Assembly: GCA_030528765.1 (NCBI GenBank)
Contig: JAUMYD010000028.1
Location: 1 to 14,547, forward strand
Direction of reading: 5' to 3'
Source of the DNA: Bacillota bacterium
GTDB lineage: Bacteria; Bacillota; Dehalobacteriia; UBA4068
Length of the DNA stretch: 14,547 nt
The position numbers and the translations under genes are program-made. This document shows positions 7,152 to 12,760 of the stretch, piece by piece. Positions within the stretch are counted from its first letter, which is position 1. The number at the start of each line of letters is the position of its first letter. The notes under the pieces are model-generated. The model saw nothing but the letters and a program-made list of their open reading frames with translations, did not search any database and was not told the origin of the DNA.

Positions 7152-7351
7152 CGAATCCTTATACCCCTTCCCAGGATATACATAATGGAAGGCTTAAAAC
7201 GATTCGCAGCGCACGGTTTCACAGATCGGCCGGTGGCCGATCACGGTTCCTGTTAAGAACTGCCTGTGTGCCACCCATCTGAAACAGCTGGGTGAAAGTA
7301 GGAATGCCGTGAACAACACGGCTTTATGTTAGCACAGATGCAAAAACAGTT
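7152..7351 (-). ncRNA. Unclassified structured RNA in the potA leader
   Basis: Three consecutive folding units can be drawn. First, a three-way junction at 7258-7351: closing pairs AACTG/CAGTT and TGTGC/GCACA, with two hairpins, GCCGTG-CACGGC (7306-7322) and CACCCA-x-CTG / CAG-x-TGGGTG (7272-7294). The junction strands are purine- or pyrimidine-biased. Second, a hairpin with a perfect 8-bp stem GATCGGCC/GGCCGATC (7224-7242). Third, a two-tier hairpin CGAATC / GATTCG enclosing CCTTCC / GGAAGG (7152-7206). These elements are symmetric, so folding alone does not set the strand. The strong promoter at 7406-7435 argues for leftward transcription as the potA 5' leader. It could instead be a separate small RNA. 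I could not match it to 6S RNA, SRP RNA, T-box, or any riboswitch consensus I know. Confidence 0.45.
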
Positions 7352-7405
7352 ATAGTTTTTTATTGCCTTTTCTATGCAGGAGAGCCCTGCACAATACTGC
7401 TTCTC

Positions 7406-7435
7406 AGTATAGCATATTTTGTATATGCTTGTCTA
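7406..7435 (-). promoter_or_regulatory. Extended -10 promoter for the potA leader transcript
   Basis: On the minus strand, TAGACA (7430-7435) and TATACT (7406-7411) are 18 bases apart. The -10 is preceded by TGC, an extended -10 element. Each hexamer has one mismatch to consensus. Transcription would start near 7399, giving a leader of roughly 340 bases before the potA ATG at 7056. That is far longer than needed for a simple 5' end. Confidence 0.6.
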
Positions 7436-7545
7436 TAAGTAATTATATTGGAAGGCTTCGTTTTCTGTTCAGCCTGTTGTTTTATTTGTTTTTGTTTTTT
7501 GGGGTGAAAACAAGAAGCTTTTGCATTTTATTTCCGCTCTTTGTT

Positions 7546-7572
7546 AGAAAATTGGAATATGTTCAATTTTCT
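7546..7572. repeat. AT-rich inverted repeat upstream of the hydrogenase promoter
   Basis: AGAAAATTG (7546-7554) and CAATTTTCT (7564-7572) form a perfect 9-bp inverted repeat with a nine-base spacer, followed by a T run. On the plus strand it resembles a weak terminator, but no plus-strand gene lies upstream. Its position about 35-60 bases before the hydrogenase -10 box also suits a regulator-binding site. The surrounding 7352-7600 is AT-rich and contains no convincing gene. Confidence 0.45.
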
Positions 7573-7602
7573 TTTTTGGGGGCTGTACCTCCATAAAAAA
7601 TG

Positions 7603-7611
7603 TGTTATAAT
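7603..7611 (+). promoter_or_regulatory. Extended -10 promoter of the hydrogenase operon
   Basis: TGTTATAAT carries a perfect TATAAT (7606-7611) with the upstream TG of an extended -10 element. The -35 region (around 7583-7589, CTGTACC) matches poorly, which is tolerated with extended -10 promoters and is common at activator-dependent ones. Transcription would start near 7618, about 84 bases before the first ATG at 7702. Confidence 0.6.
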
Positions 7612-7616
7612 AATAC

Positions 7617-7673
7617 ATATTTGCATTTGCTAAAAGTGAACACGTTCATTTTTTGTTCGCTGATTGCAAATAT
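7617..7673 (+). promoter_or_regulatory. Nested inverted repeats in the hydrogenase operon 5' leader
   Basis: ATATTTGCA (7617-7625) and TGCAAATAT (7665-7673) are perfect 9-bp complements. Between them lies TGAACACGTTCA (7637-7648), a smaller inverted repeat with a two-base centre. The outer repeat begins essentially at the predicted transcription start, so the first 57 transcribed bases could fold into one structure, or the DNA could hold regulator sites. It ends 28 bases before the first start codon. Confidence 0.45.
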
Positions 7674-7701
7674 CCACGAAAAATATTTGAGAGGTGCTGA
7701 A

Positions 7702-8094
7702 ATGCAGAATTATCAAGTGATACCCATCACGGCTGCGGATGTGGTCCCCACTGCGGAACGGATGCGCGCAGCTGGCCGGATGCTGATTATGATCCATGGC
7801 TATATCGATAAAGATGGAAATAAACTTGTTTCTTATGAGTATGCCACGGATCAGGGCATCGCTTCTTACGCTGTCAGCGGCGCCGATGTCTTACCGACGA
7901 TTTCCACGATCTACTCCGCTGCCGCCGAATGGCCCGAACGGGAACTGAATGAACTGATCGGCGTTGAATTCACCGGGCTGGATACTTCCTCCCGCCTCTT
8001 CCTCCCGGATAATCTCCTGGAGGGGGATGGCCATATTCTGGTTATGCCCCTTGAGGAACTGCGGGAAAAAAATATAAAGGCAAAGGAGGAATAA
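7702..8094 (+). CDS. Hydrogenase NuoC-like (30 kDa / EchD / MbhK-type) subunit
   Basis: This 130-residue protein resembles the complex I 30-kDa subunit (NuoC), which in group 4 hydrogenases packs against the large subunit. The best evidence is the C-terminal stretch PERELNELIGVEFTGLDTSS (78-97) followed by RLFLPDNL, which matches the family's 'E(R)E..D(L).GI.F.gh....RL.LPD' signature. The earlier strand pattern (HGYIDKDGNKLVSYEYA) fits too. At 130 residues it is nearer EchD in size than MbhK. The ATG at 7702 has GAGAGGTG upstream; a longer frame from 7600 would begin inside the promoter. It is the first gene of the operon and is separated from the large subunit by one base. The large subunit's ribosome-binding site (AAGGAGGA) lies inside its last codons. 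Confidence 0.85.
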   Translation: MQNYQVIPITAADVVPTAERMRAAGRMLIMIHGYIDKDGNKLVSYEYATDQGIASYAVSGADVLPTISTIYSAAAEWPERELNELIGVEFTGLDTSSRLFLPDNLLEGDGHILVMPLEELREKNIKAKEE

Positions 8095-8095
8095 C

Positions 8096-9178
8096 ATGAG
8101 TTATACCATACCCATTGGCCCCTATCACCCCGCATTGGAGGAGCCGGTCCATGCCAGGCTTTATACGGATGGGGAAATTATCTCTGATGCGGAGGTCTTT
8201 GTCGGCTATAACCACCGCGGCATTGAAAAGCTGGCCACAGAGCGTAACTTTATCCAGACCATCGTTCTGGTAGAGCGGGTCTGCGGCATTTGCTCTCATT
8301 CCCATGCCTTGAACTATGCCCTGTGTGTGGAGCGCATCGCCCAGATGGATGTTCCCCGCCGGGGTCAGTATATCCGCGTTATCATGGCAGAGCTGGAACG
8401 CCTGCATTCGCACTATCTCTGGCTGGGCATTGCCTGCCATTTGCTGGGGCATGACAGTCTTTTTATGCGCATCTGGGATGAGCGGGAAATTATCATGGAT
8501 GTGCTGGAGAAGATCAGCGGAAACCGCGTGAATTACGGAATGGTGATCCCCGGGGGCTCCCGCAGGGATATCAACGATGATCTTCGCCGGGAGCTTTTGC
8601 AGGTGCTGGAGCATATCGTTCCACCAGTGGACAGGATCAAGGATATTTTGCTGAATGATAAAACTGTGGCAATGCGCACCCAGGGCGTTGGCCTGCTCAC
8701 TACAGAGGATGCGCTGTGGCTGGGTGCTGTGGGCCCCCATGCCCGAGCCTCTAATTTGAAGATCGATGTCCGACGGGATATGCCGTATTGCTGTTATGAT
8801 GAGTTTGATTTTGATATCCCTGTTTGGGAAAGCTGCGATGTCTTCGCCCGTGTGGTCATCCGTGTTCTGGAATGCTACGAAAGCGTGAAGATCATTCGTC
8901 AGGCCCTGGAGAATCTGCCGGAAGGCCCCATCCACCTGGGAAACAAGATCCCGAAGGTTCCTGCCGGAGAAGTGGTTTCCCTGCATGAGGCACCCCGCGG
9001 CCAGCTGGTCTATAAGCTGGTCACCGATGGCGGCCCCAATAATCATCGTTTGAGTGTTCATGTGCCCACCTTCCGGAATGCGCCCACCATTCCCACGATG
9101 CTGCGGAATAATACGGTGGCGGATGCGGGGCTGATCATCGCCTGCATAGATCCCTGCTTCTCCTGCCTGGATCGCTGA
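8096..9178 (+). CDS. Group 4 [NiFe] hydrogenase large (catalytic) subunit
   Basis: This 360-residue protein is homologous to NuoD and holds the nickel-iron site that makes or splits H2. RVCGICSHSHA (61-71) supplies Cys63 and Cys66, and the C-terminal DPCFSCLDR supplies Cys354 and Cys357, so all four metal ligands are present. That separates it from NuoD and from sulfane-reductase relatives that lack them. RGIEK (41-45) carries the conserved Glu. The protein ends right after DPCFSCLDR, with no C-terminal extension, so no maturation protease cut is needed. Its length resembles EchE more than the longer MbhL. Context is strongly group 4: a NuoC-like gene before it, hypA and hypB after it, and Mrp-type membrane genes behind those. 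Electron donor (probably ferredoxin) and reaction direction cannot be read from the sequence. Confidence 0.93.
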   Translation: MSYTIPIGPYHPALEEPVHARLYTDGEIISDAEVFVGYNHRGIEKLATERNFIQTIVLVERVCGICSHSHALNYALCVERIAQMDVPRRGQYIRVIMAELERLHSHYLWLGIACHLLGHDSLFMRIWDEREIIMDVLEKISGNRVNYGMVIPGGSRRDINDDLRRELLQVLEHIVPPVDRIKDILLNDKTVAMRTQGVGLLTTEDALWLGAVGPHARASNLKIDVRRDMPYCCYDEFDFDIPVWESCDVFARVVIRVLECYESVKIIRQALENLPEGPIHLGNKIPKVPAGEVVSLHEAPRGQLVYKLVTDGGPNNHRLSVHVPTFRNAPTIPTMLRNNTVADAGLIIACIDPCFSCLDR

Positions 9179-9181
9179 GCC

Positions 9182-9523
9182 ATGCATGAATTGGCCCTTA
9201 CGGAGAGCATTCTCCGCATCGCGGTAGAGGCCGCAAAAGAGAATCAAGCCCAAAAAGTACTGGAGATCCGCATTAAGATCGGAGCTTATTCTGGTGTGGT
9301 TCCACAGTATATTCAGGAGTATTTTAACATCGTCAGCCGTGGCAGCATTGCGGAAAATGCCCATCTCCTGATCGAGATGATCCCCGCCAGGGTGGAATGC
9401 GGCAGCTGCGGTGCTGTTACAGAGGTGGAACGCTTCCGCAGCAAATGCGGAGCCTGCGGCAGTACGGATGTGAAGCTGCTGAGTGGGCGGGAATACTATG
9501 TGGACAGCCTGGAGGTGGAATGA
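9182..9523 (+). CDS. hypA: Hydrogenase nickel-insertion protein HypA
   Basis: HypA binds nickel through its first residues and passes it, with HypB, to the hydrogenase large subunit. The 113-residue protein begins MHELALTESI, the invariant nickel-binding Met-His-Glu start. It has a zinc site CGSCG (Cys73, Cys76) and CGACG (Cys89, Cys92), as in the family. Length is normal. The start is three bases after the large-subunit stop and has no clear ribosome-binding site, so its translation probably depends on ribosomes finishing the large subunit. Position directly behind that subunit suggests a dedicated maturation role. HypC, D, E and F are not in this window. Confidence 0.95.
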   Translation: MHELALTESILRIAVEAAKENQAQKVLEIRIKIGAYSGVVPQYIQEYFNIVSRGSIAENAHLLIEMIPARVECGSCGAVTEVERFRSKCGACGSTDVKLLSGREYYVDSLEVE

Positions 9524-10183
9524 ATGGAGATCAAAGTTGTGAAGCAGATCCTGGAATGGAACGAGGATCGCAGCAAGGAGATTCGGGATCAGCTCGGCCG
9601 GCAGTGCGTTTTCCTTATCAATGTGATGGGCTCTCCCGGCGCGGGGAAAACAAGCACCATTCTGGATCTGATCCAGCGCCTGCGCAGCAAGTACCGGGTA
9701 GGTGTCATTGAAGGGGATATCGCCGGGCAGATCGATGCAGAGCGTATCGATGCGCTGGGTATTCCCGTGGTGCAGCTGAATACGGAGGGTGCCTGCCATA
9801 TCGAAGCCATGTCCATTCAGCATATTCTGGGCTATTTTGATTTGGATGGAATAGATGTTCTCTTTGTAGAAAATATCGGCAATCTGGTCTGCCCTGCAGA
9901 ATTCAATATCGGGGAGGATCTGCGTCTGGCGATCCTCAGTGTGCCGGAGGGGGATGATAAGGTGGATAAGTATCCGCTGATGTTTGCCACCACTGATGCA
10001 CTGCTGCTGAATAAATTTGATATGAAGCCGTATTTTGATTTTGATGACAAAAAGGTGGAAGCCGCCGCAAAGGAGATCAATCCAAAGCTGTCTCTTTTCC
10101 GCGTTTCTGCCAGAAACGGCGAGGGCTGCCAGGAGCTGACAGAGTGGCTCTGCCGGAAAATCGATGCCAAGCTGCAGAAGTAA
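9524..10183 (+). CDS. hypB: Hydrogenase nickel-insertion GTPase HypB
   Basis: HypB is a GTPase that controls nickel delivery together with HypA. The 219-residue product has the P-loop GSPGAGKT (36-43), VIEGDIAG (61-68), the metal-binding Cys91-His92 in EGACHIEA, Cys123 in ENIGNLVCP and the guanine-specificity motif NKFD (163-166). It lacks the N-terminal CxxCGC high-affinity nickel motif and any histidine-rich stretch. It is thus the short form that keeps only the G-domain metal site. Its ATG abuts the hypA stop (TGAATG), and GGAGGTGG in the end of hypA serves as ribosome-binding site. The next gene follows after 21 bases. Confidence 0.95.
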   Translation: MEIKVVKQILEWNEDRSKEIRDQLGRQCVFLINVMGSPGAGKTSTILDLIQRLRSKYRVGVIEGDIAGQIDAERIDALGIPVVQLNTEGACHIEAMSIQHILGYFDLDGIDVLFVENIGNLVCPAEFNIGEDLRLAILSVPEGDDKVDKYPLMFATTDALLLNKFDMKPYFDFDDKKVEAAAKEINPKLSLFRVSARNGEGCQELTEWLCRKIDAKLQK

Positions 10184-10204
10184 AAGATCTATGGAGGTGA
10201 GGAT

Positions 10205-10726
10205 GTGCCTAAAACCAGGTTTGTTTCTGTAATTGTGACCTTTTTTGTCTGCTACCTTTTCTGGATTCTGATCAATTGGTCTTTGAATGTGGAAGAGCTG
10301 ATCGCCGGCGCTGTGATTTCTCTGCTGGTGGCGCTGTTTGCTTCCCGTTTTTTCATTCATACGGGGAAAATGCGCATTGCCAATCCGCTGCGTCTTTTTT
10401 CGCTCATCTGGTATTGCCTGGTAGTTTTTATAGAAGAATTGGCAAAGGCAAACTGGGATATGGCCAAACGTTCCTTTTCCCGGGGGCCGAATATCAATCC
10501 GGGGATCGTAAAGGTTCCAGTGGATGTGCATTCGGAATATGGCCTTTCCATGCTGGCCAATTCCATCACCATGACCCCCGGAACCATCACCATGGATATT
10601 GTGGAAGAGGATGGCAGGAACTATTTCTATATTCACTGGATCAATGTGGAAGATGGCCGGCCGGAAGCAGCCGGAGAGCTGATTAAAGGCCGCCTGGAAA
10701 AATGGACAAGGAGGATCTGGGAATGA
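10205..10726 (+). CDS. mrpE: MrpE/MnhE-type (MbhA) membrane subunit
   Basis: This small membrane subunit of Mrp Na+/H+ antiporters corresponds to MbhA in Mrp-linked hydrogenases. The 173-residue protein has membrane segments at about 9-25, 30-46 and 60-80. These are followed by the family's conserved tail: EELAKANWDMAKRSF, PGIVKVPVDV and NSITMTPGTITMDIV, close to the standard NSITLTPGT motif. The start is GTG at 10205, supported by GGAGGTGAGG six bases upstream. An ATG two bases earlier is in another frame that stops after nine codons. It opens the ion-transport block, 21 bases after hypB, and overlaps mrpF by four bases. Confidence 0.9.
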   Translation: MPKTRFVSVIVTFFVCYLFWILINWSLNVEELIAGAVISLLVALFASRFFIHTGKMRIANPLRLFSLIWYCLVVFIEELAKANWDMAKRSFSRGPNINPGIVKVPVDVHSEYGLSMLANSITMTPGTITMDIVEEDGRNYFYIHWINVEDGRPEAAGELIKGRLEKWTRRIWE

Positions 10727-10977
10727 TTGAATTTATTATTGTTGGCATTTTCTTCGTCCTGCTTGCCCTGTGCCTGATCTGGCGGCTGTATAAGGGCCCC
10801 ACTGTGGCAGACCGGGCGCTCTGCGCGGATTGCATCGAAAACCTTTGCGCCTGTGCCCTTGTTATGGTGGCCCTGTTCTCCGGCCGCAGTATTTATCTGG
10901 ATGTGGCGCTCGTTGTCTCTATTCTGGGTTTCATCAGTACTGTACTTGTAGCGAAATATCTGGAGGGAACACTGTGA
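10723..10977 (+). CDS. mrpF: MrpF/MnhF-type (MbhB) membrane subunit
   Basis: This 84-residue protein with three membrane segments (about 2-20, 34-54, 58-78) matches MrpF. The diagnostic loop GPTVADRALCADCIE (25-39) contains the conserved Asp-Arg, and VALVVSILGFISTVLVAKY follows. Cysteines in the loop are more frequent than I would expect for the family. A frame from 10702 exists, but the ATG at 10723 overlaps the mrpE stop (ATGA) and has AAGGAGGA upstream, so it is chosen. It overlaps the next gene at GTGATG. Confidence 0.9.
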   Translation: MIEFIIVGIFFVLLALCLIWRLYKGPTVADRALCADCIENLCACALVMVALFSGRSIYLDVALVVSILGFISTVLVAKYLEGTL

Positions 10978-11330
10978 TGCTGATCTTGCGTATTCTCATC
11001 GACATTTTGCTGGTTGTGGGCTGTTTTTTTGCTCTGGCCGGCACCCTGGGTATTCTGCGGATGCCCGATTTCTTCAGCCGGATGCAGGCCAGCACAAATA
11101 TCCCCACCTTCGGGCTGCTGGGCATCGTTCTGGCTGCTTTGCTGTATGCGATTTTTGTGGAACATAACGCCTCCATGGCGGTAAAAGTTCTGATTATCGG
11201 CGGCTTCGTGCTGCTGACCAACCCCATCGTGGGGAATACCTTATCCCGTGCTGCCTATAAACGCGGCATTCGGCCGAGAAAGCCGATGGTTCAGGATGAT
11301 TATGGGAGGGATGAAGCGGATGAGCGGTAG
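10977..11330 (+). CDS. mrpG: MrpG/MnhG-type (MbhC) membrane subunit
   Basis: This 117-residue protein has three membrane segments and the MrpG signature GTLGILRMPDFFSRMQAS followed by TFGLLGIVL. The C-terminal tail is charged (RGIRPRKPMVQDDYGRDEAD). The ATG at 10977 overlaps the mrpF stop as TGATG. A GTG one codon earlier is equally reachable from the GGAGGG site, so the exact first codon is uncertain by one residue. It follows the MrpE-F-G order that is conserved in both antiporter and hydrogenase operons. Confidence 0.9.
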   Translation: MLILRILIDILLVVGCFFALAGTLGILRMPDFFSRMQASTNIPTFGLLGIVLAALLYAIFVEHNASMAVKVLIIGGFVLLTNPIVGNTLSRAAYKRGIRPRKPMVQDDYGRDEADER

Positions 11331-11583
11331 CGGTGTTGTTATACTGAATACCCTGGTGATTCTTGCTATTGTGGTTTGCGCGGTACTCACCGTCAGCAGC
11401 AAAAAATTGCTTTCCTCTGTGATCTGCCTGGGTGCAACGGGTGCCTTCGTTGCATTGGAATTCATTATTCTCCAGGCGCCGGATGTAGCCATTGCCGAGG
11501 CTTCCGTGGGCGCGGTTCTGACCACCGCACTCTTTGTGATTACCCTGCGCAAGGTGAACGCCAGGGAGGAGGATGAGGAATGA
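11320..11583 (+). CDS. MbhD-type subunit (DUF4040, stand-alone piece of the MrpA C-terminus)
   Basis: This 87-residue, three-helix membrane protein matches DUF4040 / MbhD. The key stretch is FIILQAPDVAIAEASVGAVL (47-66), where 'APDVA..EA.VGA' is the family signature. In Mrp antiporters this part is fused inside the large MrpA protein; in Mbh-type hydrogenases it is a separate gene, as here. Several in-frame ATGs exist from 11248. The one at 11320 is chosen because GGGAGG lies about ten bases before it, whereas the ATG at 11311 nearly touches that site. It overlaps mrpG by 11 bases and the following gene by four. Confidence 0.87.
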   Translation: MSGSGVVILNTLVILAIVVCAVLTVSSKKLLSSVICLGATGAFVALEFIILQAPDVAIAEASVGAVLTTALFVITLRKVNAREEDEE

Positions 11584-11945
11584 TGAAAAAATATTTCACC
11601 CTTTTTTCCCTGCTTGTATTTTTGCTGGCTGGCCTTTGGGCCGCCGCAAACCTGGTGGAGCTGGGCCCCACCTATGACGGCTCCGATACGGATGTGACAG
11701 AGCTTTATGATGACCCACAGGACTATGATGTTTCTGATCCGGATGGTGTTGCGGATATTATCGTTCAGGAGGATCTGGCTTTGACCAATTCCACGAACGC
11801 AGTCACTGCAGTTGTCTTCGATTTCCGTGGCTACGATACCATGGGAGAAGCTTTTATCCTCATCACCGCGATCGCCGGTTCTATGGCGATCTTGCGGAAA
11901 GCAAAGAAAGGGGGGGCTGCCAATGGCCAGCAAAAAGCGGATTAA
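11580..11945 (+). CDS. MbhE-type subunit (MrpA C-terminal / MnhB-related domain)
   Basis: This 121-residue protein has an N-terminal hydrophobic segment (about 5-23), then an acidic soluble stretch (DDPQDYDVSDPDG), the motif TNAVTAVVFDFRGYDTMGEA and a final membrane segment (FILITAIAGSMAIL). The FDFRGYDTxGE motif is typical of MbhE and the end of MrpA. Two tandem ATGs (11580, 11583) could start it; the first overlaps the upstream stop as ATGA. Following the DUF4040 gene directly, it completes the split MrpA C-terminal half. Its 3' end overlaps mrpB by 23 bases. Confidence 0.85.
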   Translation: MMKKYFTLFSLLVFLLAGLWAAANLVELGPTYDGSDTDVTELYDDPQDYDVSDPDGVADIIVQEDLALTNSTNAVTAVVFDFRGYDTMGEAFILITAIAGSMAILRKAKKGGAANGQQKAD

Positions 11946-12423
11946 ACGCAGCAATTTGCTGCTGAAGAATGCAGCGGATTTCTTCATGCCGTTTGCTCTG
12001 GTACTGGGCCTTTCCGTAGTGCTTCACGGGCACCTGACTCCGGGCGGCGGCTTTCAGGGCGGCGTTCTGGTGGCTTCCGTGGCTATTTTGCTCTTTTTGG
12101 GCTATGGCTGGGAAGTGACCAACAAGTCCCTGAAAATGGAGATGCTGAAAAAGAACGAAGCCTTTGCTGCCGTGCTTTATGTGGGCCTGGCTTTGGCGGG
12201 CCTCTTTACGGGGACCTATTTCTGCCGCAATATCTTTTTTGCCAATGGTGAGATCGGCCACCTGCTCTCTGCCGGTACAGTTGCCTTTATGAACGTGACC
12301 GTTGGCTATAAGGTCATGACTGGTGTCAGCTTTTTGCTTCTCCTGATGCTGAGCCTGCTGGCGCAGCCGGATGAAGAGGAAGAAGAAGAGGAAGAGGAGG
12401 GCTGCGCAGATGATCATTGCTAA
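11923..12423 (+). CDS. mrpB: MrpB/MnhB-type (MbhF) membrane subunit with poly-Glu tail
   Basis: This 166-residue membrane protein carries the near-invariant MnhB motif HGHLTPGGGFQGGVL (35-49) between its first two helices. It has four predicted membrane segments, the last ending at about residue 147. The tail is unusual: nine consecutive glutamates (151-159), then GCADDHC with two cysteines and a histidine. The ATG at 11923 is preceded by AAGGGGGG; the longer frame from 11812 lies inside the mbhE-type gene and is rejected. The glutamate codons form a purine run that also contains the ribosome-binding site of mrpC, and the two genes overlap by 14 bases. Confidence 0.92.
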   Translation: MASKKRIKRSNLLLKNAADFFMPFALVLGLSVVLHGHLTPGGGFQGGVLVASVAILLFLGYGWEVTNKSLKMEMLKKNEAFAAVLYVGLALAGLFTGTYFCRNIFFANGEIGHLLSAGTVAFMNVTVGYKVMTGVSFLLLLMLSLLAQPDEEEEEEEEEGCADDHC

Positions 12424-12760
12424 TTATATCGGTGCTGTGCTGCTGTTGTTCCTGGGCCTATACGCCATTGTCATGAAGAAAAACCTGATCAAGATCGTTA
12501 TGGGCATGTGCCTGATGGATTATGGGGTGAACCTGCTCATTGTCAGCATCGGCTTTAACCCTGGGGGTACAGCCCCGATCTTCACCATTTCTGAGCTGGA
12601 TCCCGGTGCCTTTTTTGTGGATCCTGTGCCGCAGGCCCTGACACTGACTTCCATTGTCATTGGCGCCTGTGTTATGGCTATGGCCCTTTCCCTCGTCATT
12701 AAGATCAAACAAAAATACAAGACCTTGGAAGCAGGTCGGATCAGGAGGTTGAACGGATGA
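12410..12760 (+). CDS. mrpC: MrpC/MnhC-type (MbhG, NuoK-like) membrane subunit
   Basis: This 116-residue, three-helix protein is related to NuoK. Conserved features are the first helix ending LYAIVMKKNLIKIVMG, the GFNPGGTAPI loop and DPVPQALTLTSIVIGACVMA (71-90), the family's DPxPQALxLTAIVI signature. NuoK-like subunits lie next to the antiporter-like subunit and take part in the ion path. The ATG at 12410 is used because GAGGAGG sits nine bases upstream; the frame from 12371 would begin with a basic stretch in the poly-Glu coding region. It overlaps mrpD as ATGA. Confidence 0.92.
   Translation: MIIANYIGAVLLLFLGLYAIVMKKNLIKIVMGMCLMDYGVNLLIVSIGFNPGGTAPIFTISELDPGAFFVDPVPQALTLTSIVIGACVMAMALSLVIKIKQKYKTLEAGRIRRLNG

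Noticed and set aside
7250..7351. 6S RNA, T-box or known riboswitch identity of the structured region
   Set aside because: No T-box sequence, no long 6S-type rod with central bubble, and none of the conserved riboswitch cores I can recall are present, so only a neutral label was given.
7363..7596. A 77-codon plus-strand frame in the AT-rich divergent region
   Set aside because: Phe/Leu-rich composition follows from T-rich DNA. It has no ribosome-binding site and overlaps the potA promoter and the inverted repeat.
7637..7648. LexA (SOS) box resemblance of TGAACACGTTCA
   Set aside because: The Gram-positive LexA box needs GAAC and GTTC separated by four bases; here only two separate them.
10203..10229. 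ATG at 10203 as the mrpE start
   Set aside because: It is in a different frame that reaches a stop after nine codons; the GTG at 10205 is in the MrpE frame with a well-spaced ribosome-binding site.
8042..10636. An 864-codon open frame on the minus strand across the hydrogenase genes
   Set aside because: It lies antisense to five well-supported genes with family motifs and to part of the NuoC-like gene's end. Its translation is His/Ile/Gln-rich with no recognisable domain, and it is explained by the codon bias of the plus-strand genes.
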